Source: Hypericum androsaemum | Taxonomy: Eukaryota; Streptophyta; Magnoliopsida; Malpighiales; Hypericaceae | DNA length: 64,000 nucleotides | Reading direction: 5' to 3' | NCBI GenBank assembly: GCA_963995505.1 | Contig: OZ023194.1 | Coordinates: 9,606,428-9,670,427 of the forward strand | In this document: positions 13,370 to 23,685 of the stretch, piece by piece | Numbering within the stretch: position 1 is the stretch's first letter | Layout: every line of letters starts with the position of its first letter | The notes under the pieces: generated by a model | What the model saw: only the letters and a program-made list of their open reading frames with translations | Databases searched by the model: none | What the model was told of the DNA's origin: nothing | Position numbers and translations under genes: made by a program

Positions 13370-16300
13370 CTTGCACCTTTGGCCATTCACCTTGAAAACT
13401 CCTCCATCACTTCTTTCTAATTCGAGTTCTCCGAATGGAAAAACCCTTTGAACGGGCCACTCCACTTTGACTTGAGCTTTCCCAAAAAAAGTCTCAATCG
13501 GGAGTTGCAGAGTAGCACTTGATGACCCTCCTTAAATTCCTTCTTCACGATGTGGGCATCATGTGTCTTTTCATCTTTTCCTTGTAAAACCTAGAGCTCT
13601 CAAACGCCATATCGCAGATTTTGTCCAACTCTTCAAGTTACAATACCCTTCTCTCACCGACTTTCTTGTAGTCATAATTTAGGGTCTTGATGGCCCGAAA
13701 TGCTCGATGCTCTAGCTCTACGGAGAGGTGGCATGCCTTGCCATGTACAAGCTTGTATGGTGACATCCCAATAGGCATTTTGAATGCCGTTCGGTATGCT
13801 CATAAGGCATCGTCAAGCTTGTTTGCCCGATCCTTTCTTGCTCCTCCAACCGTCTTTTCTAAGATCTTCTTCAGTTTTCGGTTAGATAGTTCAACTTGCC
13901 TACTTGTTTGGGGGTGATAAGGTGTAGTAACCTTGTGAGTGACCCCATACCTCTTCAATAAAATCTCAAATGGTCGGTTGCAAAAGTGTGAACCGCCATC
14001 GCTTATGATAGCCCTTGGCACTCCAAATCTTGAGAAGAGCTTTTTGATAAAGTGAATGACCACCTTAGCATCATTGGTTGGTGATGCCCAAGCTTCCACC
14101 CACTTAGATACGTAGTCCACTCCCACCAGGATATACTTGTTGCCATAAAAGGTTGGAAAAGGTCCCACGAAATCCAACCCCCAAACATCGAAGAGCTCCA
14201 CTTCAAAAATTCCAGAGAGCGGTATCTCATTCTTCTTTGAGATATTTATGGTCCTTTGGCATCGATCGCGCTGAGCAACAAAAGAACGAGCATCCTTAAA
14301 AATGTTGGGCCAATAAAATCTGCATTCAAAGACTCGCGATGCAGTCCTTGTCACTCCATAGTGACCTGAATATGGGGTACTATGACATTGCTCCAGAACA
14401 TCTATAACTTCTTCATCCGCAATGCACTGTCGAAGCAACCCATCACTACACCTCTTAAAAAGGTAAGGCTCATCCCACACATAGAGTTGAGCATCCTTTA
14501 GGAATTTCTTTCGTTGGGGATAACTCAAATCCATAGGAACAATGCCTCTAACTAGGAAGTTGGCAAAATCTGCATACTAAGGTGCCTCCACATTATTAAC
14601 GAGCATCAAATCCTCATCCAGAAATTCTTCTTTGATCTTTCCATGAGTCTCCATCCCATCACTTTTCTCTAACTGAGAGAGATGGTCTGCGACAATATTT
14701 TTTGAACCCTTCTTATCCTTAATGGACAAGTCAAATTCTTGGAGCAACAAAATTCACCAGATAATTCGTGGCTTAGCATCTTGTTTGGAGAATAAGTACT
14801 TAAAAGCCGCATGATCTGTGTAAATTATCACCTTCGACCCAAGTAAATATGGTCAAAATTTGTCACATGCGTACACGACTGCAACCAACTCCTTTTTGGT
14901 GGTGGTATAATTTAGTTAGGCGCCCGCCAACACTCTACGTGCATAGTAAATGACATGAAGCCTCTCCTCCTTCTTTTGACCAAGCACACATCCCAATGCG
15001 ATGTCACTTGCATCACACATCATCTCAAATGGTAGCTTCCAATCCGGAGAAGAGATAATCAGAGTTGTGACAAGAGCTTTCTTCAAAGTATCAAATGCTT
15101 GAAGGCATGGCTCATCAAAATTAAAGGGCACATTCTTCACAAGCAAATTAGTGAGCGGCTTTGCGATAAGAGAAAAATCCTTGATAAATCTTTGGTAGAA
15201 ACCGGCATGGCCAAGAAATGCTCTTACTTCTTTAACTGAAGTCGGTGCTTCCATCTTCTCTATTGCTTCCATTTTGGCTCTGTCCACCTCGATGCCCGCT
15301 CGGGAGATCTTATGCCCAAGAACTACCCTTCATCTACCATGAAATGACATGTCTCCCAATTAAGAACGAGGTTCTTCTCTTCACATCTTTCCAAGACCTT
15401 GTCCAAATTGGCCAAACAGCTATCAAAGGAGTCTCCAAATACCGAGAAATCATCCATGAAGATCTCTATAATTTTCTCATTCATCCCCCGAAAGATAGCC
15501 ACCATACACCGTTGGAAAGTGGCCGGGGCACAACTCAATCCAAAAGGCATTCGTCGATAAGCAATAATACTAAAGGGACAAGTGAAAGATGTCTTCTCTT
15601 GATCTCTTGGGTATATTGCAATTTGGTTGTAGCACGAGTACCCATCCAAGAAGCAATAGTTGGAATACTCGGCAATTCTCTCTAACATTTGATCAATGAA
15701 TGGTAGAGGAAAATGATCCTTATGTGTGGCGGCATTCAACTTTTGGTAGTTCACGCATACCCGCCATCCAGTCACAGTTCTTATGAAAATGAGCTCACCC
15801 TCATGATTGATCACAACACTCATTCCTCCTTTCTTTGGAATATAATAGATCGGGCTTACCCACTCACTATCCGAGATGGGATAAATGATGCCAGCTTCTA
15901 GGAGCTTGATCACCTCCTTCTTCACAACTTCTTTCATATTAGGATTCAATCTTCTTTGCCTATCCACCTGCAGCTTGGCTCCCTCCTCCATGTGGATGTG
16001 ATGCATAACAATGTCAGGGCTTATCCCCTTAATGTCAGATATTTGCCAAGCAATGGCCTTAATCTGTTTGTTCACGATTCCTAGCACCCTCCCCTTTTAC
16101 TCCTTCGAGAGCTTGTTGGAGATGATAATGGGGAGTCTTTCTCCATCCTTCAAGAATGCATATCATAAATGGGAGGGTAGCTCTTTCAACTCCAAGCTTG
16201 GAGCCTTTTTGATAGAAGGTGGAGTACGATATTTCAAATCAAGCTCCAAATCCTCATGGAGACTTTTTTTATCCGCTTCTCCCATGAACTCTTCCAAGTC

Positions 16301-16400
16301 ATCATCTTCTTGTTCTCCATGAATCTCTATGTCCATTCCATCTTCAATCCTCAATATGCTCTCCTTGCCAAACTCGAGGACACATTCCTCCACGATATCA
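13370..16400 (-). pseudogene. Athila pol (protease remnant, reverse transcriptase, RNase H, integrase), broken
   Basis: Copies element RNA to DNA and inserts it. Read right to left: an acidic pre-RT/protease region (16393-16163), RT (16087-15323) with the catalytic FMDD box and the MPFGLSCAPATF motif, then a frame change into the connection/RNase H part (15287-14916, AFLGHAGFYQRFIKDFS; MCDASDIALGCVLGQ), stops at about 14916-14540, and integrase (14534-13800) with a core containing GLDFVGPFP and HPQTSRQVE, tailing off by about 13370. At least four stops and one or more frameshifts separate the blocks. In-frame homology continues across the stops, so the breaks came after a functional ancestor. 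Confidence 0.9.
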
Positions 16401-16919
16401 ACCTACATGCACAAGCCTTCATCAAGAGGGTGACGCATCGCATTGGACATCTTGAACTCTACTTTCTCCTCTACTATTCGGAGGACCAATTTTCTGTCAT
16501 GCACATCCACCAAGTCACTTGCATTTGCTATTTGTCCAAGTTGCCTCTCTATATTATGCATTGCGGTTGCTTGACCCTTGAGGATTTATTTTAAGTTATT
16601 TTGCATTGAGCCTTGTTGATTTATGGCGGCCAAAATTTGTCCTTGTTGGCTAACCACTCCTCCAACTTCTTGCATGTATTTGTCCATCTTTTTGAACTTC
16701 TCCTCAATAGTTCCCATACGTTCTATCAAAGAAAAACGTGGTTAGAAACCCGGAGGAGGCCCTTAAGGTGCATTGCGAAGAGGAAGTCCCTTATCCGGAA
16801 TAATCGCCATGTTATCTCCACTATTTCCTCCCCTCCAAGAGAAATTCAGATGATTTCTCCAACCGGGATTGTAGTTAGAGGAATATGGGTTGTTTCCCAT
16901 CCTATTTTCTCCTAGCCCT

Positions 16920-17830
16920 TAACCACCAACAAAATTCACTTCCTCCATAGTAGAGTCCAACATGGCACACTCGTTCATCTCATGGCCAACATTGCCACAA
17001 ACTTCACAATTTGTTTGCATGACCGCCACATTATTTTAGTTCAAGCTTAGATCATTCACCTTCTTTGACAACAAAGCCAATTGAGCTTGAATAGAGGAGG
17101 CAATGTCAATGTCAATAACTTCTACTTGCTCCTTACTCGGTTGCCTCGCTCTCTTATTGGCCATTAGAATATTTGTAGCCGCCAACTCCTCTAAGATGTG
17201 GTGGGCATCATCTCTATCCTTTCTCAAGAAGGATCCGTTGGAGGCGGCATCAACCGTACCCCTTGTTGAGGATCCAAGACCGAAGTAAAAAGTTTGGAGT
17301 AGCGACTCCTCCTTCAAGTTATGGTGTGGGCAACTCCCTTGCAATCCCTTTAATCTCTCCCAAGCTTCACTCAAAGACTCATTCTCAAATTGTTGAAAGT
17401 TGCTTATCTCCTTCACGAGTCTATTCGTCTTTGAGAAGGAAAAGTACTTTTCAAGGAAGGCATTAGCTAGCTCCTCCCATGTGGCTATCGATGTCCCGAC
17501 CAATTGCTTGTACCAAATCTTGGCCTTGTCTTGCAAAGTAAATGTGAACAACCTAAGCTTCACGGCATCATCGGAAGCTCCATTGTACTTGCATGTGTCA
17601 GCTATCTCCAAAAAGTTAGCAATATGGTTGTTGGGGTCTTCATTCAACAACCCATAAAATTGGACCGAAGATTTGAGCATGTGTATCACGGCCGGCTTGA
17701 TCTCGAATTTGTTAGCTTGAATATTTGGCCTAGGCACTTCAGACATTGCCCCCCTCAAGGTAGGCCTAGAATAATCTATGAGAATCCTTCGAGGAGCTCC
17801 ATCTCCTTGCAGATCTTCTTGTGCGTTCAT
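16920..17830 (-). pseudogene. Athila gag (capsid/nucleocapsid)
   Basis: The retrotransposon gag domain is open from 17830 to 17036 (264 residues), including the typical block DKAKIWYKQL...TWEELANAFLEKYF. Just past the stop the frame still reads a CCHC zinc knuckle (CEVCGNVGHEMNEC, about 17015-16975), so the stop separates capsid from nucleocapsid. The protein would form the virus-like particle that packages element RNA. This gag block is the longest intact coding piece of the element. Confidence 0.88.
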
Positions 17831-18057
17831 CCTTGCTTGAATTCTTCGCTCTTATTGCAATGTCCTTTCCAAGTATCCAATGTCCACTTCTATTTCCACC
17901 GGAAGGTTGTTGGTGGAACGAGTTTGGGGCATGCGACAAACAAGTACCTTGCAAGACAAACAACAAAGGTACTAATTATCTAAGTAAATAAATAAAATAA
18001 AATAAAATAAATATCCTAATCTAAGTTCGTAAGCCAAATTAAGTGTATATCACCTAA

Positions 18058-18075
18058 TCCCCGGCAACAGCGGTA
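18058..18075 (-). other. Primer-binding site, tRNA-Asp type (Athila element)
   Basis: Two bases inside the 5' LTR, the minus strand carries an 18-base site ending GTTGCCGGGGA. By eye about 15 of 18 positions match the complement of the plant tRNA-Asp 3' end, the primer typical of Athila/Tat elements. Confidence 0.8.
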
Positions 18076-18077
18076 AT

Positions 18078-19564
18078 TGAAAGGAAGAATTTTTACACCC
18101 CTCTTGCAATAAAGAGTAAGTAAGAGATTGTCGTCCCACAAGGACTAAGTTTTAGGCCACAAATACGACTCGACTACTAGTTTAGGACTACAAGTAATAG
18201 ATTTGTCAATTCCAAACACGAGTTGGTTACTACAACGACTAACTAGAAGATGATTTTAATAATAAAGAAAAGAGTGGGCTTGGTACCAATGACACCTAGA
18301 TAACCAAATGGACTATGTGATTTATTAAGTTCTTGTTATGGTCTGGGTATTTCTAAAGTAACTAATCAATGCTCCCGCTATTAATTAGTCTAAATCGATC
18401 ATTAATTAAGTTTAGTTAAACTAATCGTACTCCTGTGACTAATTAGCTACCTAATCTAATTAATTATCAATTATAACCATCACCCTTTGGACAACTAAGT
18501 ACCTAATGAGATCCCTCATCAAAAGGCAACTAATTAACTAGTTAAATAGTCCATCAATCCTAACCCCTCCTGGTAATTAGCACTAATTATGATCATAATC
18601 AAGATGATCAAGCAAGAATAAACATTAAAATTATTAACTAGTTCATAAACCTTAGCATTTTAACTCCATTAAACTATAGGATAAGTAGATGCCATCAAGG
18701 CACCAAACTCACTAATCAACTACTCACACATATCAACTACACAACTAAACACACCCATTGAATGAAGCAAGTAAAGCATGAACATAAAAGAGAGGGTTAG
18801 AGAAAGCTCAAGATGATCTTCAAGCTTCCAAAAGTTCTCCTTCAAGTTGTCTACAAGCTCCAACAATGGTGAGCCAAGTTCTCTTCCAAAAGAGAGAGAG
18901 AGTGGAGTTGGTGAGTGAATGGTAGAAAAATATCTAAAGTGTCTAAGAGTTAGCTTCCAAGAAAAGCCAAGGAAGCTATATATACAAAAAATTTTAACTC
19001 AAAACTAACTAAACTATTCCTAAAGTTCCAGCCAAGTAAAGGCATGAACAATTCCGAAATGGGCCCAAAATGGTTCATGAATTCTGGCCCATCTCGGCTA
19101 GGAAATATCTCAGATTTGAAATTTGAATTTGGATATATTTTTCACACTCTTAGACTCCGAATTTGAAGAAGACCATTAGAGATAAAGTTGTAGCTACGGA
19201 TGTCTTCTTTCCAAAAATGCCTCACTCGTCTCCATCGGACTTCGTATGCAAAAGTTATCTTTATTTGAGTCGCTTGATATCAGTCTATCCAATGTCGTCG
19301 AGGTCCCGATCGTGCACCATTCTTCACGGCTGATCCAATCGTCTTTGACACGATCCAAGGTGCACCAATATCCTCCTTGCATCTCCACAAAGTCTCCTAG
19401 TATTAAACACAAATAAAACATAATAAAAATCACAAGAACTATACTAAAATATTCAAAGCAAGAAATATGACATTACATCCATACATAACAAACAAAAATA
19501 CTAGAAATATTGGAAAACCAACACTAAAATATACATAGATGATAGAGTGTTTCCACACTCATCG
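18078..19564 (-). repeat. 5' LTR of the Athila element
   Basis: A 1487-bp LTR paired with 8302-9783. On the minus strand the first base of the expected TGATGAG has changed (CGATGAG) and the inner end is TTTCA. A TATA-like box lies at about 18977-18984. The target duplication TCCCC follows at 19565. Confidence 0.9.
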
Positions 19565-19569
19565 TCCCC

Positions 19570-20269
19570 ATTTTACCGCCCGCAGTAGTCCTGTAACGAA
19601 CCAGATAGTATCAGCAAGCAGGGCCATCAGTACCACTGCGCGGACGAGGACGACCATGCCGGGCCATCTTGGCCGCCCTCGCTTGGCTCCATTTGCTGAG
19701 TCCGTCATCGCAGACATGGGGCTAGAGGCACCACTAGGGTCGGAGCTCTTAAAGGATTGCTACAAGACTGGAGAATCGCTACTGTGAAGAAGAGGTGCAG
19801 GCAAGTTTATATTACTCGCGACATTGACCAGCAGCTTCTGTCCACCCTCGTCATCCACCATGGAGAGGCTAAAAGTTGTTGCGAATGATATCATTCCGAG
19901 CGACAACACTGTTGTTGTTGTTGTTGTTGTAGGAGTCATTTATGGGATTTTTTTAATACAAAATTGAATCAGTACAGTAGTTGATGAAGCATGCATGGGC
20001 CTTGGGGTTTTATTTTATAGAGGTTAGTAGGAGGATATAGAGTTTCAATCGATTTGATTGTACAAGCGAAACGCGTATCGACGTCACGAGTCGTGGGCAA
20101 ATCCATCATTTTGCCACAAATTACTTACTACTTCCGATTTTTAAGATTTTTAGTTTATCCGTGCATGAATGACTAGAGAAGAACCATCCATGACGCCAAA
20201 TTGACTGCCATGACGAACATCAAATTCATTAGCCAGAAAATAAGAAACCTCTTGTTCGTCAAAGGTGGT
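19570..20269. other. Intergenic DNA right of the Athila element
   Basis: No recognised gene. On the minus strand an ATG at about 19939 opens a 57-codon frame beginning MTPT followed by a run of threonines (a TTG/CAA microsatellite at 19908-19931) and a hydrophobic stretch that resembles a signal peptide. It stops at about 19766. I do not recognise it and cannot show it is expressed. Confidence 0.4.
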
Positions 20270-21032
20270 GTACTTGATTAGGATCTTTAATAATCGAGGC
20301 AAGAGTTGGACTCTTTCTTCGTAAGACGAGATTGCCCCGTATTCAGTACTTTACGGGCTGTGGTAATCGTTCTCAAGATACAACGACTAGGCTGCTTCCG
20401 AGTTCGTAGCACAACGACCCTCGAAGCTTCAGACGAACCTTGGAAATTCGGAATTTTCTGAGAGATGGAGAGAGAGAACTACAATGCTAACGAATACTTA
20501 TGCACTTGTAGTCAGGATGAGTGCAAATGATGGGGAATGGGCCTATTTATAGGCGTTGGATGGGAGGGAGGCAAGCACTCCGAAGGGACGCGTTCGTTCG
20601 GCCAACTGGCTGGCTGGCTGCGCTCGTGGCCCTTCGGTGGCATTCTGGATTCTTCCAGGTGCGCCCAGACCATGTTGTTCCCTCGTCACTTCGGTAGCTA
20701 CGCAGGTCTCTCCGGACTCGGGCAAAATACTTAAGGCTCCTCCAACTCCTCGCGATGATGTGCACGTGCCAAGTGCGCTACAAAGCGCCCATTGCGACCT
20801 GCGTCCAATGCGCCACACGTACACGCACGGATGGTGCCGCGGTCCGAGTTGGCTATCCTTCCAGGTGATCAACTTATTTTCTAGTCAATAAGGAGCATCT
20901 CCTTATAAACTAGAGAAAACTTGTTGCACTTTCTAATGTAGGATTGCCACTTTCCTTTTTCACTTTGGGCTTTCCACTTGGGCCTTCCACCATGGGCTTT
21001 GCATTGAACTTTCATTCAATTTTATTCCAACA
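20270..21032 (-). repeat. Probable solo LTR, minus strand
   Basis: On the minus strand the block starts TGTTGGAATAAAATTG (21032), carries a promoter-like 'cctataaataggcccattcc' (TATA at about 20543-20551), and continues into LTR-like R/U5 sequence such as 'ctagtcgttgtatctt' to about 20270. No gag-pol or primer site is attached, so it looks like a solo LTR left by recombination. The left boundary and target duplication are not certain. Confidence 0.5.
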
Positions 21033-21584
21033 AAACCAACATCAAATCCAGCCTCTGACTAAATATATATGCTACAATTTTCAACAAAACATATTTTCTA
21101 TTTAAAATTTAATTCCGACGAAAAAGTAATTCTCCAAAATTTAATTTTAATTCCTTGAGACAAACAAAGTCTTGTCAATTAGAATGGAAACATGTCAATA
21201 GAAACCATTGCGAGTAGCCAATAGTGATTAAAAATAGCTGGAGTGCATATGTTTAGAACTCATTAGTCCATTTGCGAGTAGCAATCTCTACATTAAGTTT
21301 TGATGCTATTATCCATCGTGGTTCATGGAAAAAGCTTGAGGAAATAAATTCATCAAATTCTTTTCAACAAATCATATTCATTAATGTAATGAAATATAAT
21401 TATTATAGAAAACAATCTAGTTAATAATTTTTTTTGGGTGAAGTCTCGCATGTTAATTAGCGAATATGATTTGTTAAAATGAATTTGATAAATTTACAAA
21501 CAATGAGAATATACACGCTAATTACATTTTCCTCAAGCTTCTGTATGAAGCAAGACAGATAATAACGTCACAACTATTTCTCCC
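21033..21584. other. AT-rich intergenic DNA
   Basis: No gene or clear element seen between the putative solo LTR and the Copia element. Confidence 0.6.
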
Positions 21585-21775
21585 CGTTGGACCTAAAAGG
21601 CCCAATCAGGCAATTATTATTGTGTCTGATTGGGCCCAGGCCCATCAGGCCCAAATTTTGGGTAGAATGGGCCAGTCAACCCGACTTGACCGGCACAAGG
21701 CCACGCAAGCGCCGCGTCAGCGTGACGTGGCGCTGACGCAGTTGCCGCCAAAGTTGGCGGCCCACGCGGGCAAAT
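21585..21775 (+). repeat. 5' LTR fragment of the Copia element
   Basis: This aligns with the first ~150 bp of the 3' LTR (shared 'ttggacctaaaaggccc' and 'gcagttgccgccaaagttgg'). Compared with the 3' copy it has an inserted segment creating an 11-bp inverted repeat ('ggcccaatcag'...'ctgattgggcc'). Beyond about 21775 the two LTRs no longer align. Confidence 0.75.
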
Positions 21776-22739
21776 TCGCTCACGCGCGAAACCTTAAAGT
21801 ATCAATCTGAAAATTGACCGCCTACGTGGCACCTGCGTGTCATGAACTTTGGTGCAATTTTCAAAAAACTTAGGGATTAATTTGAAATTTGACCAAAAAT
21901 TCCCAAATCAACAAAAACCCTAATCGGGCGATTTGGGGCGATTTTTCCCAAATCGATTCTCTTCGATTTCGCCAGAAATCTGACGATTTCGATGCCGTAG
22001 ATCGACGATAGTCGATTCTCCGGCTTCTCCTCGACGTTCCGATACCACTTTCATGGATCGACGTCGTCAGAAAATGAAGATCGAAGCCGACGACGACGGA
22101 GATGCGCGGAACGGAGAAGACGACCGCGACAGAGCATGGAGGCACGACGGCTCGCGAGGCTGCTACTGACGAGCTCGCGACACCACGGCGAGTCGATTGC
22201 GACCAGTCTCGGCCGTTGGTTCGCCGCCGTTGCGCCGCGTTCGTGGGCGGAGATTTGGCGGCGAACCAACGGCTTGGGAAAAATATGCGAGGGGTAAAAT
22301 CATAATTTCATGATTTTTCCTGAAAATATTTATACCCGGGTCAAGAAAATTAAAAAACCGATCGAATTGGCTTGGTTTTTTAGTTCGACCTAACCCGATT
22401 TATGGTGAATTTTGACTTAAGTCAAAATTGGACTTAAATGTATGGTTTTTTCTCTTTTAATTGGATAAAATTAGTTTTTATTCAATTAAAATTCAATAAA
22501 TTGATAAAAATTTTGAAATTTTTTTGTCAATTTGGTTTATTGAAATTATAACTATATTTTTAATAAACTTAAAAAGAAAATATTTTGGAACGAGTTCTGA
22601 GATATGTTAAATTTAACTAAAATCATATGAATTGGTCCATAGTATGATCATCAAAAGATTGAAAAATGTGTTTTTCAATCCTATTTTGGGAGAATATGAG
22701 AATTAACGCGAAATTGACTTGTAATTGATACAAGATTCG
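21776..22739 (+). other. Non-LTR-like sequence inside the Copia 5' region
   Basis: This sits where the rest of the 5' LTR and the primer site should be. It is GC-rich and CGA/TCG-rich at 21900-22260, then AT-rich. It looks like foreign or strongly rearranged DNA. No gene recognised. Confidence 0.5.
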
Positions 22740-23332
22740 ATGGCTACTGGAGAAAGGTATCAGAACTTCTGTGCAACGGAACTTCGACAAAAAGTTCTGA
22801 AGCGCCGTTTATCGCTGCGAGTGCATAAGGATGACATGTATGTCATCGTTGAGCATATCGAGGCTGTTTACCGAGAGATGCAAGACTGCATCTGGGCCGG
22901 AGGTTATAATTATGGAGAGGACTGGCCCTCCATGTTTCGAGACCTCCTGGTCAGCTGAAAATACAAGAAGATATGTGTGTCTTCTCGGAGCCCGAGATCA
23001 ATACTCATAGAGATGCTCTCTATGGTCTGATCTACTATCTCGAGGAGAGGGGTCTTCTCAGAGAAATGATACCTTCTCCTGTTCTGGAGCTGCGAAGCGG
23101 TTTGATCTTGAACCGCTACCTGGCTAAGGAATACCATTACAATTTTCCTCCGCTCCTTATCATCTGGATTGTAGAATCGATCCCAGTTCCGGTGGTGAAC
23201 TTGGAATCCTTCGCCGGATCATCCTCGCACCCGGTCCCCACAGGATCGTCCTTGGACCCGGATCCAGATATGTATCTGGATTCTTCTACCGGATCGCCTG
23301 GACACCAGATCCTCATGTGGTTACATGTTTAA
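22740..23332 (+). pseudogene. Unrecognised leader ORF ahead of Copia gag, one frameshift
   Basis: An ATG at 22740 opens a frame beginning MATGERYQNF, reading to a stop at 22958. About 15 bases earlier another frame, in phase with an ATG at 22973, takes over (KIQEDMCVFSEPEINTHRD) and reads to 23332, so the pair looks like one ~195-codon ORF with a single indel near 22950. The composition is protein-like (YGLIYYLEERG, PPLLIIWIVE), with a Ser/Pro/Asp-rich C-terminal end. I do not recognise the family. It could be an extra ORF of the element or a captured host fragment. It lies about 350 bp upstream of gag on the same strand. Confidence 0.4.
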
Positions 23333-23685
23333 CTATCCCCATATACATATGTTATTTTTGGGGAATTTTGTACAATAGGTTAAGACCTTGTCTGAGTTTT
23401 TATGTGCGTGTAAACTCAAAATGTACAAATGTATATATAATGCGTGTAATTAAACAAAGATATTTGTTTAGTTGCTTCCACTTGAGTTTACTATCGATGA
23501 ACTTTAAATGGTTGAAGTTTAAGACTAATACTTAAATGGTGAGGGGAAGCATGCCCGCGACCCACTTCGATTTTGAGGTTAATCAAGGACTTCGTATCGT
23601 TAAAAGTTATGAGTGTTTAGTAAATTGAATCATATTGCCAAATGAAATTTGTAATATGTTCTCATATTAAAAAATCCCTATAGAA

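Larger units (their letters stand above)
8302..19564 (-). mobile_element. Full-length Athila-type Ty3/gypsy LTR retrotransposon
   Basis: An 11.26-kb element on the minus strand. The order in its own 5'-3' sense is LTR (18078-19564), tRNA-Asp-type primer site, gag, protease/RT/RNase H, integrase, a GC-rich spacer, an extra ORF, a noncoding stretch, polypurine tract, LTR (8302-9783). The 5-bp target duplication TCCCC is at 8297-8301 and 19565-19569. Assignment to Athila rests on the RT wording (FMDDFSVFG, MPFGLSCAPATFQRCM), the tRNA-Asp primer site, and an extra ORF in the env position. The two LTRs agree at roughly nine bases in ten by eye, and the coding regions carry stops and frameshifts, so this is an old, immobile copy. 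It separates the myosin gene from everything to its right. Confidence 0.93.

Noticed and set aside
20543..20872. Long open frames on both strands at 20537-20891
   Set aside because: They coincide with a GC-rich part of the putative solo LTR upstream of its TATA box. The amino-acid composition is not protein-like on either strand.
22756..22766. 'ggtatcagaac' as an iMet primer-binding site for the Copia element
   Set aside because: It lies inside the leader ORF (codons Arg-Tyr-Gln after MATGE), is not next to any LTR end and lacks the full TGGTATCAGAGC match.
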